A stretch of 50,128 nt of DNA from an uncultured Clostridia bacterium (GTDB lineage Bacteria > Bacillota > Clostridia > Oscillospirales > CAG-272), in contig CALYAD010000071.1 of assembly GCA_944393415.1 (NCBI GenBank), positions 1-50,128 on the forward strand. The letters are read 5' to 3'. Of this stretch, positions 8,163 to 15,815 are shown in pieces. The notes beneath the pieces are model-generated. The model did no database searches, had not been told where the DNA came from, and worked only from the letters and a program-made list of their open reading frames with translations. The position numbers and the translations under genes are program-made. Each line of letters begins with the position of its first letter. The stretch's first letter is position 1.

Positions 8163-9368
8163 ATGCGGTCGATAAAAAAAGCTTACTGCCGAGGCGTACA
8201 GACGTTGTTTTACGCCGCGATGCCGTTCTTGCCTTACCGGGATCCGTATATATTCGGCGATATATACGGGCTTGTCCGGTTTTTGAGCAGGTCGGGAATC
8301 AGTTCGGTTCTGCTTGTCACAGACAGCTCGCTCAGGGAAATGGGGGCGACCTCGGAGCTTGAGGGGCTTCTTGGGGACGACGGAATAAAATGCGCGGTTT
8401 ATGACGGAGTATGCGCAAATCCTACGGTGGAAAATGTCGGGCAGGCAAGGCGGATCTATATCAGAAACGAATGTGACTGCATTATAGCTTTCGGAGGAGG
8501 GTCGTCGATCGATTGCGCAAAGGCGGCCGGAGCCCGTATAGCGTATCCTGAAAGGCCGCTCAGTAAGCTGAAGGGTACTCTGAAGGTGCTTAGGGCGATA
8601 CCGACTCTTGTCGCGATACCGACGACCGCCGGAACAGGCAGCGAGGCGACGCTCGCCGCGGTGATAACGGACGCAAAGACTCGGCATAAATATACAATAA
8701 ATTCTTTTCCGTTGATTCCGTCATACGCGGTGCTTGACCCCGCAATTACCTTCACACTGCCTCCGCATCTTACGGCGACTACCGGAATGGACGCTCTGAC
8801 ACATGCCGTTGAGGCGTATATAGGGCGCTCCACCACCGCCGAGACCCGTGAGATGGCGCTTGAGGCGGCCGCGCTTATTTTTGGTAACATACTTAAGGCT
8901 TACAGAGACGGCTACGACAGAAAGGCGAGAGAAAACATGCTAAGGGCGGCGTATCTCGCGGGAGCGGCGTTTTCCAAATCCTACGTCGGATATGTACATG
9001 CCGTAGCACATTCTCTCGGGGGACAGTATAATATCCCTCACGGTCTGGCAAACGCGGTGCTGCTGCCTATAGTTCTTGAGATGTACGGTGATTCGGTGCA
9101 TAAAAAGCTTTACCGCGTGGGAGTCAGGGCAGGCGTCTGCGACAGCTGGGATACATACGGCCAGGGCGCCGGGAAATTTATCGAGGCCGTAAGATCGCTC
9201 AATAGGTCAATGGGGATACCGGTTAAGCTGAAAGGTATAAAAAAAGAGGATATAGAGCTTATGGCAAGGCATGCGGACAGAGAAGCGAACCCTCTGTATC
9301 CCGTCCCGAAGCTTATGGACGCCAAAGAGCTTGAAGAAATCTACTACAGAGCGGCGGATATGACTTAA
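8163..9368 (+). CDS. Iron-containing alcohol dehydrogenase
   Basis: A 401-residue group III alcohol dehydrogenase that interconverts an alcohol and an aldehyde with NAD(P)H. It shows the dinucleotide motif GGGSSIDCAKA, then TTAGTGSEAT, and the metal ligands of the family in MDALTHAVEAYIG (Asp/His), HAVAHSLGG and NIPHGLAN. ATG at 8163 follows GAGAAAGG with an 11-nt gap. It is 138 bp after the MarR gene; a weak TTGACT/TGTATT promoter could lie in that gap. Context with ALDH3 and YhhN suggests a long-chain substrate, which the sequence cannot prove. Confidence 0.93.
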   Translation: MRSIKKAYCRGVQTLFYAAMPFLPYRDPYIFGDIYGLVRFLSRSGISSVLLVTDSSLREMGATSELEGLLGDDGIKCAVYDGVCANPTVENVGQARRIYIRNECDCIIAFGGGSSIDCAKAAGARIAYPERPLSKLKGTLKVLRAIPTLVAIPTTAGTGSEATLAAVITDAKTRHKYTINSFPLIPSYAVLDPAITFTLPPHLTATTGMDALTHAVEAYIGRSTTAETREMALEAAALIFGNILKAYRDGYDRKARENMLRAAYLAGAAFSKSYVGYVHAVAHSLGGQYNIPHGLANAVLLPIVLEMYGDSVHKKLYRVGVRAGVCDSWDTYGQGAGKFIEAVRSLNRSMGIPVKLKGIKKEDIELMARHADREANPLYPVPKLMDAKELEEIYYRAADMT

Positions 9369-9384
9369 ATGTTATGATTATGAT

Positions 9385-9494
9385 TATAATTAAGATATTC
9401 CCCGCCTCGTAGGCGGCGGGCGCCGCTTAATTTTTTCAGTGTGGGATAAAATCTTCCGCTGAAAACGTTGAATGACGGGGCTTAGTCCCTTAAT
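9385..9494 (+). promoter_or_regulatory. Structured leader RNA element, copy 2, with its own -10 box
   Basis: TATAAT (9385-9390) is followed without gap by TAAGATATTCCCCGCC, the same spacing as TATAAC-TAAGATG in copy 1. The hairpins are CCGCC/GGCGG, then TTTTCAG/CTGAAAA (9432-9465), then GGGGC-TTA-GTCCC. The 22-nt core at 9461-9482 is identical to copy 1. It sits between the alcohol and aldehyde dehydrogenase genes. The -35 region is poor (TGACTT), so promoter activity is uncertain. Confidence 0.65.
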
Positions 9495-9533
9495 GATTAC
9501 AGTGAGCAATGCAGAAAGGAACGGTAACGGTTA

Positions 9534-10916
9534 ATGGATACGAAAGAGATAGACAAGATAGTTGAGAGTCAACGGATATATTTCAGAAGCGGCGCCACGC
9601 TTTCTGTGGATAACCGGATCGCGGCTCTGAAAAAGCTTAGAAATACAATAATAAAATACGAAAAAGAGATAGGAGACGCCCTGAACGCCGATTTGGGAAA
9701 AAGCGATTTCGAAGGGTTTATGTGCGAAACCGGGATGGCGCTTTCCGAAATAAGCTATATGATCCGACATACGCGCGCCTTTGCCTCGGAACGCCGGGTA
9801 AGGTCTCCGCTCGCTCAGTTTGCTTCAAGAAGCTATAAAAAGCCGTGTCCTTATGGAAACACGCTTATAATGAGTCCTTGGAACTATCCCTTTCTTCTGA
9901 CGATGGATCCGCTTGCCGACGCTATTTCCGCGGGCAACACGGCAGTCGTGAAGCCAAGCGCGTATTCGCCGGCGACAAGCGGGATCATCAGTAAGATAAT
10001 ATCGGAGTGCTTTCCGCCGGAATACGTCGCGGTTGTTACGGGCGGCAGGAGGGAAAACTCGAGTCTGCTTGAGAAAAAGTTTGATTTTGTATTCTTCACC
10101 GGCAGTCAGGCGGTAGGGAAAGAGGTGCTCAGGCACACGGCGGAGCACCTGACGCCTGCGGTGCTTGAGCTTGGGGGTAAAAGTCCGTGTATCGTTGACA
10201 GCACGGCAAGGCTTAAGCTCGCCGCGAAGCGTATAGTTTTCGGTAAGTATCTCAACTGCGGACAGACCTGCGTGGCTCCGGACTATATTCTCTGCGAGCG
10301 TTCGGTAAAGGACGCGCTGATTCGCGAGCTTTGCACTCAGGTGAAAGCGCAGTACGGAGAGGAGCCGCTCAAAAATCCCGATTACGGCAGAATTGTCAAC
10401 GAAAAGCATTTTGATCGCATATGCGGCCTTATTGACAGCGAAAAGACCGTGCTGGGAGGAAATGTGAACCGTGAAACCCTTCAGATTGCTCCGACGGTGA
10501 TGGATAACGTCACCTGGGACGACGCGGTGATGAAAGAGGAGATTTTCGGCCCGGTCATGCCTGTGCTCACGTTTGATAAATTCGACGATATATTTGAAAT
10601 TCTTGCTGATAAGGATAAACCGCTGGCGCTATACCTGTTTTCGGAAAATAAAAGGCATATAGCTCAGGTGACCTCGCGCTGCTCATACGGCGGAGGCTGT
10701 GTAAATGACACTATAATTCATCTCGCGACAAGCGCTATGGGCTTTGGCGGGGTTGGCGAGAGCGGAATGGGGGCGTACCACGGAAAGGAAGGCTTCGACG
10801 TTTTTTCTCATACCAAGAGTATAGTGGACAAAAAGACATGGATAGATCTGCCGATGCGCTATCAGCCTTACGTAAAGGGGCTTTACGGCAAGCTGCTTCA
10901 CATGTTTTTAAAATAA
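9534..10916 (+). CDS. Class 3 (fatty) aldehyde dehydrogenase
   Basis: A 460-residue NAD(P)-dependent dehydrogenase oxidising an aldehyde to a carboxylate. It has SPWNYPF, the catalytic Glu in LELGGKSP (E212) and the nucleophile in NCGQTCVAPDY (C246), the signature of the ALDH3 group that includes fatty aldehyde dehydrogenases and Bacillus YwdH. The C-terminal MRYQPYVKGLYGKLLHMFLK is like the helix that in fatty aldehyde dehydrogenase lies near the membrane. ATG at 9534 has AAAGGAA 13 nt upstream. It is followed after 28 bp by the YhhN gene, so the two are probably co-transcribed. Confidence 0.93.
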   Translation: MDTKEIDKIVESQRIYFRSGATLSVDNRIAALKKLRNTIIKYEKEIGDALNADLGKSDFEGFMCETGMALSEISYMIRHTRAFASERRVRSPLAQFASRSYKKPCPYGNTLIMSPWNYPFLLTMDPLADAISAGNTAVVKPSAYSPATSGIISKIISECFPPEYVAVVTGGRRENSSLLEKKFDFVFFTGSQAVGKEVLRHTAEHLTPAVLELGGKSPCIVDSTARLKLAAKRIVFGKYLNCGQTCVAPDYILCERSVKDALIRELCTQVKAQYGEEPLKNPDYGRIVNEKHFDRICGLIDSEKTVLGGNVNRETLQIAPTVMDNVTWDDAVMKEEIFGPVMPVLTFDKFDDIFEILADKDKPLALYLFSENKRHIAQVTSRCSYGGGCVNDTIIHLATSAMGFGGVGESGMGAYHGKEGFDVFSHTKSIVDKKTWIDLPMRYQPYVKGLYGKLLHMFLK

Positions 10917-10944
10917 CGGAAGCGCGGCGGAGGAAAAAGACATC

Positions 10945-11619
10945 ATGAAAAATAAAAAACTTATTATAGGCATCAATATTGCGCTCGTCATAGCCGTCAT
11001 AATAGGTGATATATTCTATATAAATATAGGAAAGCTGTGGATCAAGGGCACTGCCAGCTTCGGCTTTGTGCTAATTGGGGTCATTGATCTTCTTTACTCT
11101 ATGACGGTGAGTCCGGATGGTATGAAATACCGTCTTATGCTGACGCTCGGGCTGTTTTTTTCGATGCTCGGAGATATAGTGCTTAATATACACTTTATTG
11201 GGGGCGCGCTTATCTTCGCGGTGGGGCACGTGTTTTATTTTATAGCTCATTGCTCCCTTATAAAGCTAAAGGGTTCGGATATCATACCGTGCGCCATAAT
11301 TTTTATAGTCTCGGCGCTTTTTGTTACTCTTGCCCCCATATTTGACTTTGGCTCTCAGCTGATGAAATGGGTCTGCGTGTTTTACGCTCTTGTTATATCG
11401 GTTATGTGCGGCAAGGCGATTTCAAACCTCATAAGGAAGAGAAATATCATGACGCTTACTCTGACTGTCGGCTGTATCCTGTTTTTCTTTTCCGATCTTA
11501 TGCTGTTGTTCGATACTTTCTCCGATGCTTCGCCGGTATTCGGTACGCTTTGCCTGGCGACATATTACCCGGCTCAGTGTCTGCTCGCCGTATGCGTCGG
11601 TTTTAAGAAAAGCTCTTGA
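10945..11619 (+). CDS. YhhN/TMEM86 family membrane protein, probable lysoplasmalogenase
   Basis: A 224-residue protein with about eight hydrophobic helices. It carries the YhhN-type acidic motifs LFFSMLGDIVLN with a following FAVGHVFYFIAH, and GCILFFFSDLMLL with LATYYPAQCLLA near the end. Characterised members of the family (TMEM86, some bacterial YhhN) hydrolyse the vinyl ether of lysoplasmalogen to a fatty aldehyde and a glycerophospho-base. ATG at 10945 follows GGAGGA. Its place directly after a fatty-type aldehyde dehydrogenase fits that reaction. Membership is clear; activity is inferred. Confidence 0.85.
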   Translation: MKNKKLIIGINIALVIAVIIGDIFYINIGKLWIKGTASFGFVLIGVIDLLYSMTVSPDGMKYRLMLTLGLFFSMLGDIVLNIHFIGGALIFAVGHVFYFIAHCSLIKLKGSDIIPCAIIFIVSALFVTLAPIFDFGSQLMKWVCVFYALVISVMCGKAISNLIRKRNIMTLTLTVGCILFFFSDLMLLFDTFSDASPVFGTLCLATYYPAQCLLAVCVGFKKSS

Positions 11620-11640
11620 AGGTTAAAAAGGCTGTTTTTC

Positions 11641-11693
11641 ATAAGGAACCCTTTTTCAAAAGGGTTCCTTATGATCTTCCTAAAACTTTTCTG
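11641..11693 (-). repeat. R-family hairpin repeat, copy R2, at a convergent gene junction
   Basis: Read on the minus strand it is AGAAAAGTTTTAGGAAGATC, then a perfect hairpin with AAGGAACCC and GGGTTCCTT arms. It lies between the convergent YhhN and mscS genes. A similar AGAAAAGCTCTTGAAGG arm precedes the hairpin on the plus strand (11607-11623), so both genes may use the stem for 3'-end formation. Confidence 0.6.
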
Positions 11694-11733
11694 AAATAAT
11701 ACAGTGCTGGCTGTCGCGCTGCCGGCGGCTTTT

Positions 11734-12570
11734 TTATTGTTCTTTTTGGGAAGAAGCTTTGTCAAAATGTACGTCAAGCTGCGGGAACGGTATTTCAATA
11801 CCGTTTTTATCGAATTCCTCCTTAACCTTCTCATTAATATCAAAGAAAGTTGTCCAATAATCGTCGGAGTTAACCCAAACACGCATTTTCAGAGTAATCT
11901 GAGAGTCGTCAAATGACGCGACACGAACAAATATCTCCTTATCCTTCAGCACCATTTCGTTTTTCTCCGCAATTCCGTAAAGAACGTTTTGCGCCTTTTT
12001 AAGATCGGTATCGTATGCGACGCCGAATTCAAAATCAACTCGGCGTTCCTTGTTTATCGAGTAATTCTGTACGGTAGCGTTGGAAAGATTACCGTTTGGA
12101 ACAACGATGTGAACATTATCTGGGGTGTCAAGAACCGTGTAAAGTATGGTTATTTCCTTAACAGTACCGGAAACGCTGTCGGCGGTTATAAAATCTCCGA
12201 CCTTGAAAGGACGGAAAATAAGGAGCATTAGTCCCCCTGCGAGGTTGGTAAGGCTTCCCTGCAGAGCGAGTCCCAAAGCGAGACCGGCGGATCCGAGAAC
12301 GGTGATAAAGTTGGTCATCGGAACACCGAGGACAGCAATAGCGGTAAGTACTATTATCAGTCTCAGTGTTATAGACAGGAAGCTGTAAATAAAAGTCTCG
12401 GCCCCCGGATCGATATGCTGGAATTTTTTTGTTTTGCGTATGAGCTTAAGAATGAATTTGACTATTTTGAAGCCTATAAAAAGCGTGATCAAGGCTCCGA
12501 TAAGTCTGGTCCCGAAGGAAAGCGCGAAATCACCCAGCCAGTCTAAAAAATTATTTAAAAAATCGTTCAT
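11734..12570 (-). CDS. MscS family mechanosensitive ion channel
   Basis: A 278-residue small-conductance channel protecting against hypo-osmotic shock. Three transmembrane helices occupy roughly residues 15-40, 60-85 and 85-115. The pore-lining helix is GSAGLALGLALQGSLTNLAGGLMLLIFRPFKVGD, followed by the beta domain (VKEITILYTVLDTPDNVHIVVPNGNL) and the alpha/beta cytoplasmic domain. Length matches MscS. The ATG at 12570 follows GGAGGAT, supplied by the end of an upstream repeat element. A promoter at 12926-12954 gives it an unusually long structured leader. Confidence 0.95.
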   Translation of the reverse strand: MNDFLNNFLDWLGDFALSFGTRLIGALITLFIGFKIVKFILKLIRKTKKFQHIDPGAETFIYSFLSITLRLIIVLTAIAVLGVPMTNFITVLGSAGLALGLALQGSLTNLAGGLMLLIFRPFKVGDFITADSVSGTVKEITILYTVLDTPDNVHIVVPNGNLSNATVQNYSINKERRVDFEFGVAYDTDLKKAQNVLYGIAEKNEMVLKDKEIFVRVASFDDSQITLKMRVWVNSDDYWTTFFDINEKVKEEFDKNGIEIPFPQLDVHFDKASSQKEQ

Positions 12571-12574
12571 TTTA

Positions 12575-12887
12575 ATCCTCCATGCCGCCAGAGGCGGCTA
12601 AAAAGTGTTTGAAAAATTTTCGTGTTTTGCTTAGGCAAAACAAAAAGCGTACAGCTTTTTAGAAAATTTAAGCGTGAAAGCGTCTGTATTCTGATGCGAT
12701 CAAATTAATCTTTCACGCTATCCTCCATGCCGCCAAAGGCGGCTAAAAAAACTTTTTAATCGGTTTTTATGAAAAATTTTCGTGTTTTGCTCTGCGAAAC
12801 AAAAAGCAGTCAGCTTTTCAGAAATTTTAGCGTGAACCAAGCTGTATTCTGACATGATGAAATATTAATTTCACGCTCACGCTATGT
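12575..12887 (-). repeat. Two tandem copies of a structured leader element before mscS
   Basis: Copy A is 12575-12719 and copy B about 12720-12887, read on the minus strand. Each has GCGTGAA/TTCACGC arms around a loop with TCAGAATACAG, then AAAAGC/GCTTTT, GTTTTGC/GCAAAAC, AAAATTTTTC, and a GCCGCC/GGCGGC hairpin abutting ATGGAGGAT. The GGAGGAT of copy A is the mscS ribosome binding site. A third copy is at 33600-33743 and the last hairpin alone recurs at 42036-42059. Confidence 0.75.
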
Positions 12888-12925
12888 AATTTTTGTTCGC
12901 TGATTTTATCCTATGGACAAATATT

Positions 12926-12954
12926 ATTATAGCATTTAATATATTAATTGTCAA
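12926..12954 (-). promoter_or_regulatory. Sigma-A promoter of mscS
   Basis: On the minus strand TTGACA (12954-12949), 17 bp, TATAAT (12931-12926), a perfect consensus. Start near 12919 gives a leader of about 350 nt, almost all of it the tandem element at 12575-12887. Confidence 0.85.
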
Positions 12955-13120
12955 TATTTTGTGTGGTGCTTATAACAAATGTTTGTCAAATAAAAAGAGT
13001 TAAAGTTATGGATTTTAAAGGGAAAAATGTAATTACGTTAAAATTAAGTATTATTTTTGTAAATCAGGTGTATATAAATGTGAGCGTAGGCAATATAATA
13101 AATTGTTTCAAAAAAACCTA

Positions 13121-13149
13121 TTGAATATTCATCGATTCTGTGTTATACT
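13121..13149 (+). promoter_or_regulatory. Sigma-A promoter of the gmd operon
   Basis: TTGAAT (13121-13126), 17 bp, TATACT (13144-13149). The leader to the gmd ATG is about 100 nt. The stretch 12955-13120 is AT-rich and shows no gene or recognisable RNA. Confidence 0.75.
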
Positions 13150-13256
13150 GAACATAAACAAAAATTTATAAATGAGACGCGAATATTCGGAAACGTCAGG
13201 GGGACTTGTTCCGCATGGCGTAATATTTTCTGAAAGGAAATCAATATCTTATTATT

Positions 13257-14294
13257 ATGAAAAGAGCGCTTATAACAGGAATCACCGGTCAGGACGGCTC
13301 GTATCTTGCCGAGCTTTTGCTTGATAAGGGATATGAGGTTTACGGCATTTGGAGACGAAAAAGCGTTGTCGATTACGGAAATGTTGAGCATATAAAGGAC
13401 AGGATCCATTTTATTTACGCGGATATGACCGATATCGTTTCACTTATAAACGCCGTCAGACTATCCAGACCGGATGAGGTATATAATCTTGCCGCGCAGT
13501 CCTTTGTCGCGACGAGCTGGGATCAGCCGATCGCTACGGCGGAAATAGACGCGCTGGGGGTTACAAATATGCTTGAGGCTATCCGTACGGTAAAGCCGGA
13601 CGCGAGGTTCTATCAGGCGTCGACCTCGGAAATGTTCGGCAAGGTACAGGAGATACCGCAAAAGGAGACTACGCCGTTTTATCCGAGAAGTCCATACGGT
13701 GTCGCGAAGCTGTACGGGCATTGGATAACCAAGAACTACAGAGAAAGCTTTGGGCTTTTTACCTGCTCGGGCATACTTTTTAATCACGAGAGCGAGCGCA
13801 GAGGTATGGAGTTCGTCACAAGAAAGATAACACATGCGGCGGCGAGGATCAAGTATGGTCTTCAGGACTCTCTCGAGCTTGGCAATATGGACAGTAAACG
13901 CGACTGGGGACACTCAAAGGATTACGTTTACGCTATGTGGCTGATGCTTAACCGGGAAAGGCCGGACGATTACGTTATCGCGACTAACGAAACACGAACC
14001 GTCAGGGAATTTGTAAACGCGGCGTTCGGGGTCGCGGGAATAGAGCTTGAATGGCAAGGAAGCGGAATTAACGAGACCGCTGCGGATATGGCGACCGGTA
14101 AGACCGTGGTCAGGGTCAACCCGGAGTTTTTCCGACCCGCGGAGGTAGAGCTTCTGCTGGGAGATCCCTCGAAAGCTGAAAAGGAGCTTGGCTGGAAGCG
14201 TAAGATTGACTTTAACGAGTTGGTACGGAGAATGGTGGAAAACGATATGAGGATAGTTAAGGAAGAGCTTGACGTCTCATCGCGCGGAAAATAA
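13257..14294 (+). CDS. gmd: GDP-mannose 4,6-dehydratase
   Basis: A 345-residue short-chain dehydrogenase converting GDP-D-mannose to GDP-4-keto-6-deoxy-D-mannose, the branch point to GDP-D-rhamnose and GDP-L-fucose. It begins with the NADP-binding [13 protein letters not shown] (residues 7-19) and has the active-site set T123, E125 (STSEMFG), Y147 and K151 (YGVAK). The [16 protein letters not shown] segment is diagnostic for Gmd. The start codon is fixed by the family N terminus, though GAAAGGAA lies a long 16 nt upstream. It is followed after 22 bp by the reductase gene. Confidence 0.96.
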   Translation: MKRALITGITGQDGSYLAELLLDKGYEVYGIWRRKSVVDYGNVEHIKDRIHFIYADMTDIVSLINAVRLSRPDEVYNLAAQSFVATSWDQPIATAEIDALGVTNMLEAIRTVKPDARFYQASTSEMFGKVQEIPQKETTPFYPRSPYGVAKLYGHWITKNYRESFGLFTCSGILFNHESERRGMEFVTRKITHAAARIKYGLQDSLELGNMDSKRDWGHSKDYVYAMWLMLNRERPDDYVIATNETRTVREFVNAAFGVAGIELEWQGSGINETAADMATGKTVVRVNPEFFRPAEVELLLGDPSKAEKELGWKRKIDFNELVRRMVENDMRIVKEELDVSSRGK

Positions 14295-14316
14295 ATGATT
14301 GAAAGGACATGAGCCG

Positions 14317-15261
14317 ATGAAAGCGCTGATCATAGGAGCGGCGGGGTTTGTAGGCGGTTATCTTGCGTCCGAGCTGTCGGAGCGCGGGTATGCCGTCAGC
14401 GTTACCAAACTGCGGAGCGAAAGCTATAACGGGATTGCCGAAAGGGTATACGACGCAGATATAACAATACCCGGTGAGATAGCCGGTGTGATGCTCGACG
14501 CGACCCCTGACGCTGTATTCCATCTTGCCGCTCAAAGCTCGGTCAAGGTGTCATGGAAAAAGCCTGCGCTTACGGTCGACGTGAATATAAAGGGGACTAC
14601 AGAGGTTCTGGAGGCGTGCCGCGAAATGAAGGAAGCAGGAAGACCGGCGAGAATATTGCTTATAGGCTCGGCGGAGGAGTACGGCAAGGTAAGGCCGCAG
14701 GACTGTCCGATAAAGGAGGAAACCGTTTGTGTTCCGGCAAACATATACGCGCTCTCAAAGCTGACTCAAAACCATCTCGGCAGACTGTACAACGAGGTCT
14801 ACGGACTCGACACAGTGTCTGTGAGAGCGTTTAACCATACCGGACCGGGTCAAAGCTCTTCTTTTGTGCTCCCGGACTTCTGCTATCAGGTAAGCGAGAT
14901 AGAGAAGGGAAGAAGGGAAGCGGTTATTTCGGTCGGAAATCTGGACGCGATGCGGGATTTTACCGATGTACGGGATATAGTCAGAGCGTATTCGGCGCTT
15001 GCCGAAAAAGGCAGAGCGGGAGAGACGTATAACGTCGGAAGCGGAAGAGCTTTGAAAATATCGGAGGTTCTTTGCGCGGTGCTTGAAGAGGCTCGCGTGC
15101 CCATAAAGGTAGTAAAGGATCCGGCGCGTATGCGTCCCTCTGACGTACCGCTGCAGGTGGCTGATATCAGTAAGCTGCAAAGCGAAACGGGCTGGAGTCC
15201 CCGTATCGAGCTTCGTCAGACGGTAAGGGATACGCTCAACGCGTACAGAGCGCTCGGATAA
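14317..15261 (+). CDS. rmd: GDP-4-dehydro-6-deoxy-D-mannose reductase (Rmd type)
   Basis: A 314-residue extended short-chain reductase that most likely reduces the Gmd product to GDP-D-rhamnose. It has GAAGFVG (7-13), S118 in IGSAEEYG and the Y144-x3-K148 pair (YALSK). The stretch FNHTGPGQ, then FVLPDFCYQVSEIE and VGNLDAMRDFTDVRDIVRAY, is typical of Rmd rather than fucose synthase. The ATG at 14317 follows GAAAGGA. It is translationally close to gmd (22 bp). Alternative: another 6-deoxyhexose reductase of the same fold. Confidence 0.85.
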   Translation: MKALIIGAAGFVGGYLASELSERGYAVSVTKLRSESYNGIAERVYDADITIPGEIAGVMLDATPDAVFHLAAQSSVKVSWKKPALTVDVNIKGTTEVLEACREMKEAGRPARILLIGSAEEYGKVRPQDCPIKEETVCVPANIYALSKLTQNHLGRLYNEVYGLDTVSVRAFNHTGPGQSSSFVLPDFCYQVSEIEKGRREAVISVGNLDAMRDFTDVRDIVRAYSALAEKGRAGETYNVGSGRALKISEVLCAVLEEARVPIKVVKDPARMRPSDVPLQVADISKLQSETGWSPRIELRQTVRDTLNAYRALG

Positions 15262-15288
15262 TATTATATAAGGCTTGGTAAGATCTAT

Positions 15289-15780
15289 ATGGAAACAAAT
15301 ACCGCGTCATTTGACGAGCAGATAATATTTGATGTTCTGATGAACTGCGACGGAATGAGCCGGAAGCTCTCCGTCCTTGAAATAGATAATATTCCGGAAA
15401 GCGGGAAATATCAGCAGGCGGCGCTCAAAATCAGCGACTGCAACGAACGCATGATGATGCTGAAGGAGAATAACGCGGCGAGAGAGATTGTCTGTTATAA
15501 GAAGTTTCTCCGGCCGTTTATTATATTTTACCGGAAGGTAATAAGAAAGTTCGTGTTAAAATGGTATGTGGAGCCTATATGCGTTCGACAGACCGATTTC
15601 AATAACGCGGCGTATAAGTCGAGCGATCAGCTTGCGTCTCTCGCCGAAAATCAGCTTTTACTGATAAACGAGCTGTACGGGAAATGTGAGGAACTCGAGC
15701 GGGAGCTGCAAAACGAGAAAGTATACCGCGCAAGGCTGGAGAAAAGGCTTGCTGATATTGAAGAGCAAACCCGGAACTGA
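15289..15780 (+). CDS. Unknown coiled-coil protein in the rhamnan gene cluster
   Basis: A 163-residue protein with no enzymatic motif I recognise. The middle has a basic, aromatic segment (KKFLRPFIIFYRKVIRKFVLKWYVEPICVRQTDFNNA, residues about 66-103) that resembles a stretch seen next to glycosyltransferases in clostridial polysaccharide clusters. The C-terminal 50 residues form a likely coiled coil rich in Leu, Glu and Arg. It lies 27 bp after rmd and 35 bp before the double glycosyltransferase. It may be a membrane-associated organiser of glycan assembly; this is a guess from context. Confidence 0.75.
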   Translation: METNTASFDEQIIFDVLMNCDGMSRKLSVLEIDNIPESGKYQQAALKISDCNERMMMLKENNAAREIVCYKKFLRPFIIFYRKVIRKFVLKWYVEPICVRQTDFNNAAYKSSDQLASLAENQLLLINELYGKCEELERELQNEKVYRARLEKRLADIEEQTRN

Positions 15781-15815
15781 AGATCAAGGTTGAAAAGCAA
15801 AAGGATAAATAAAGC

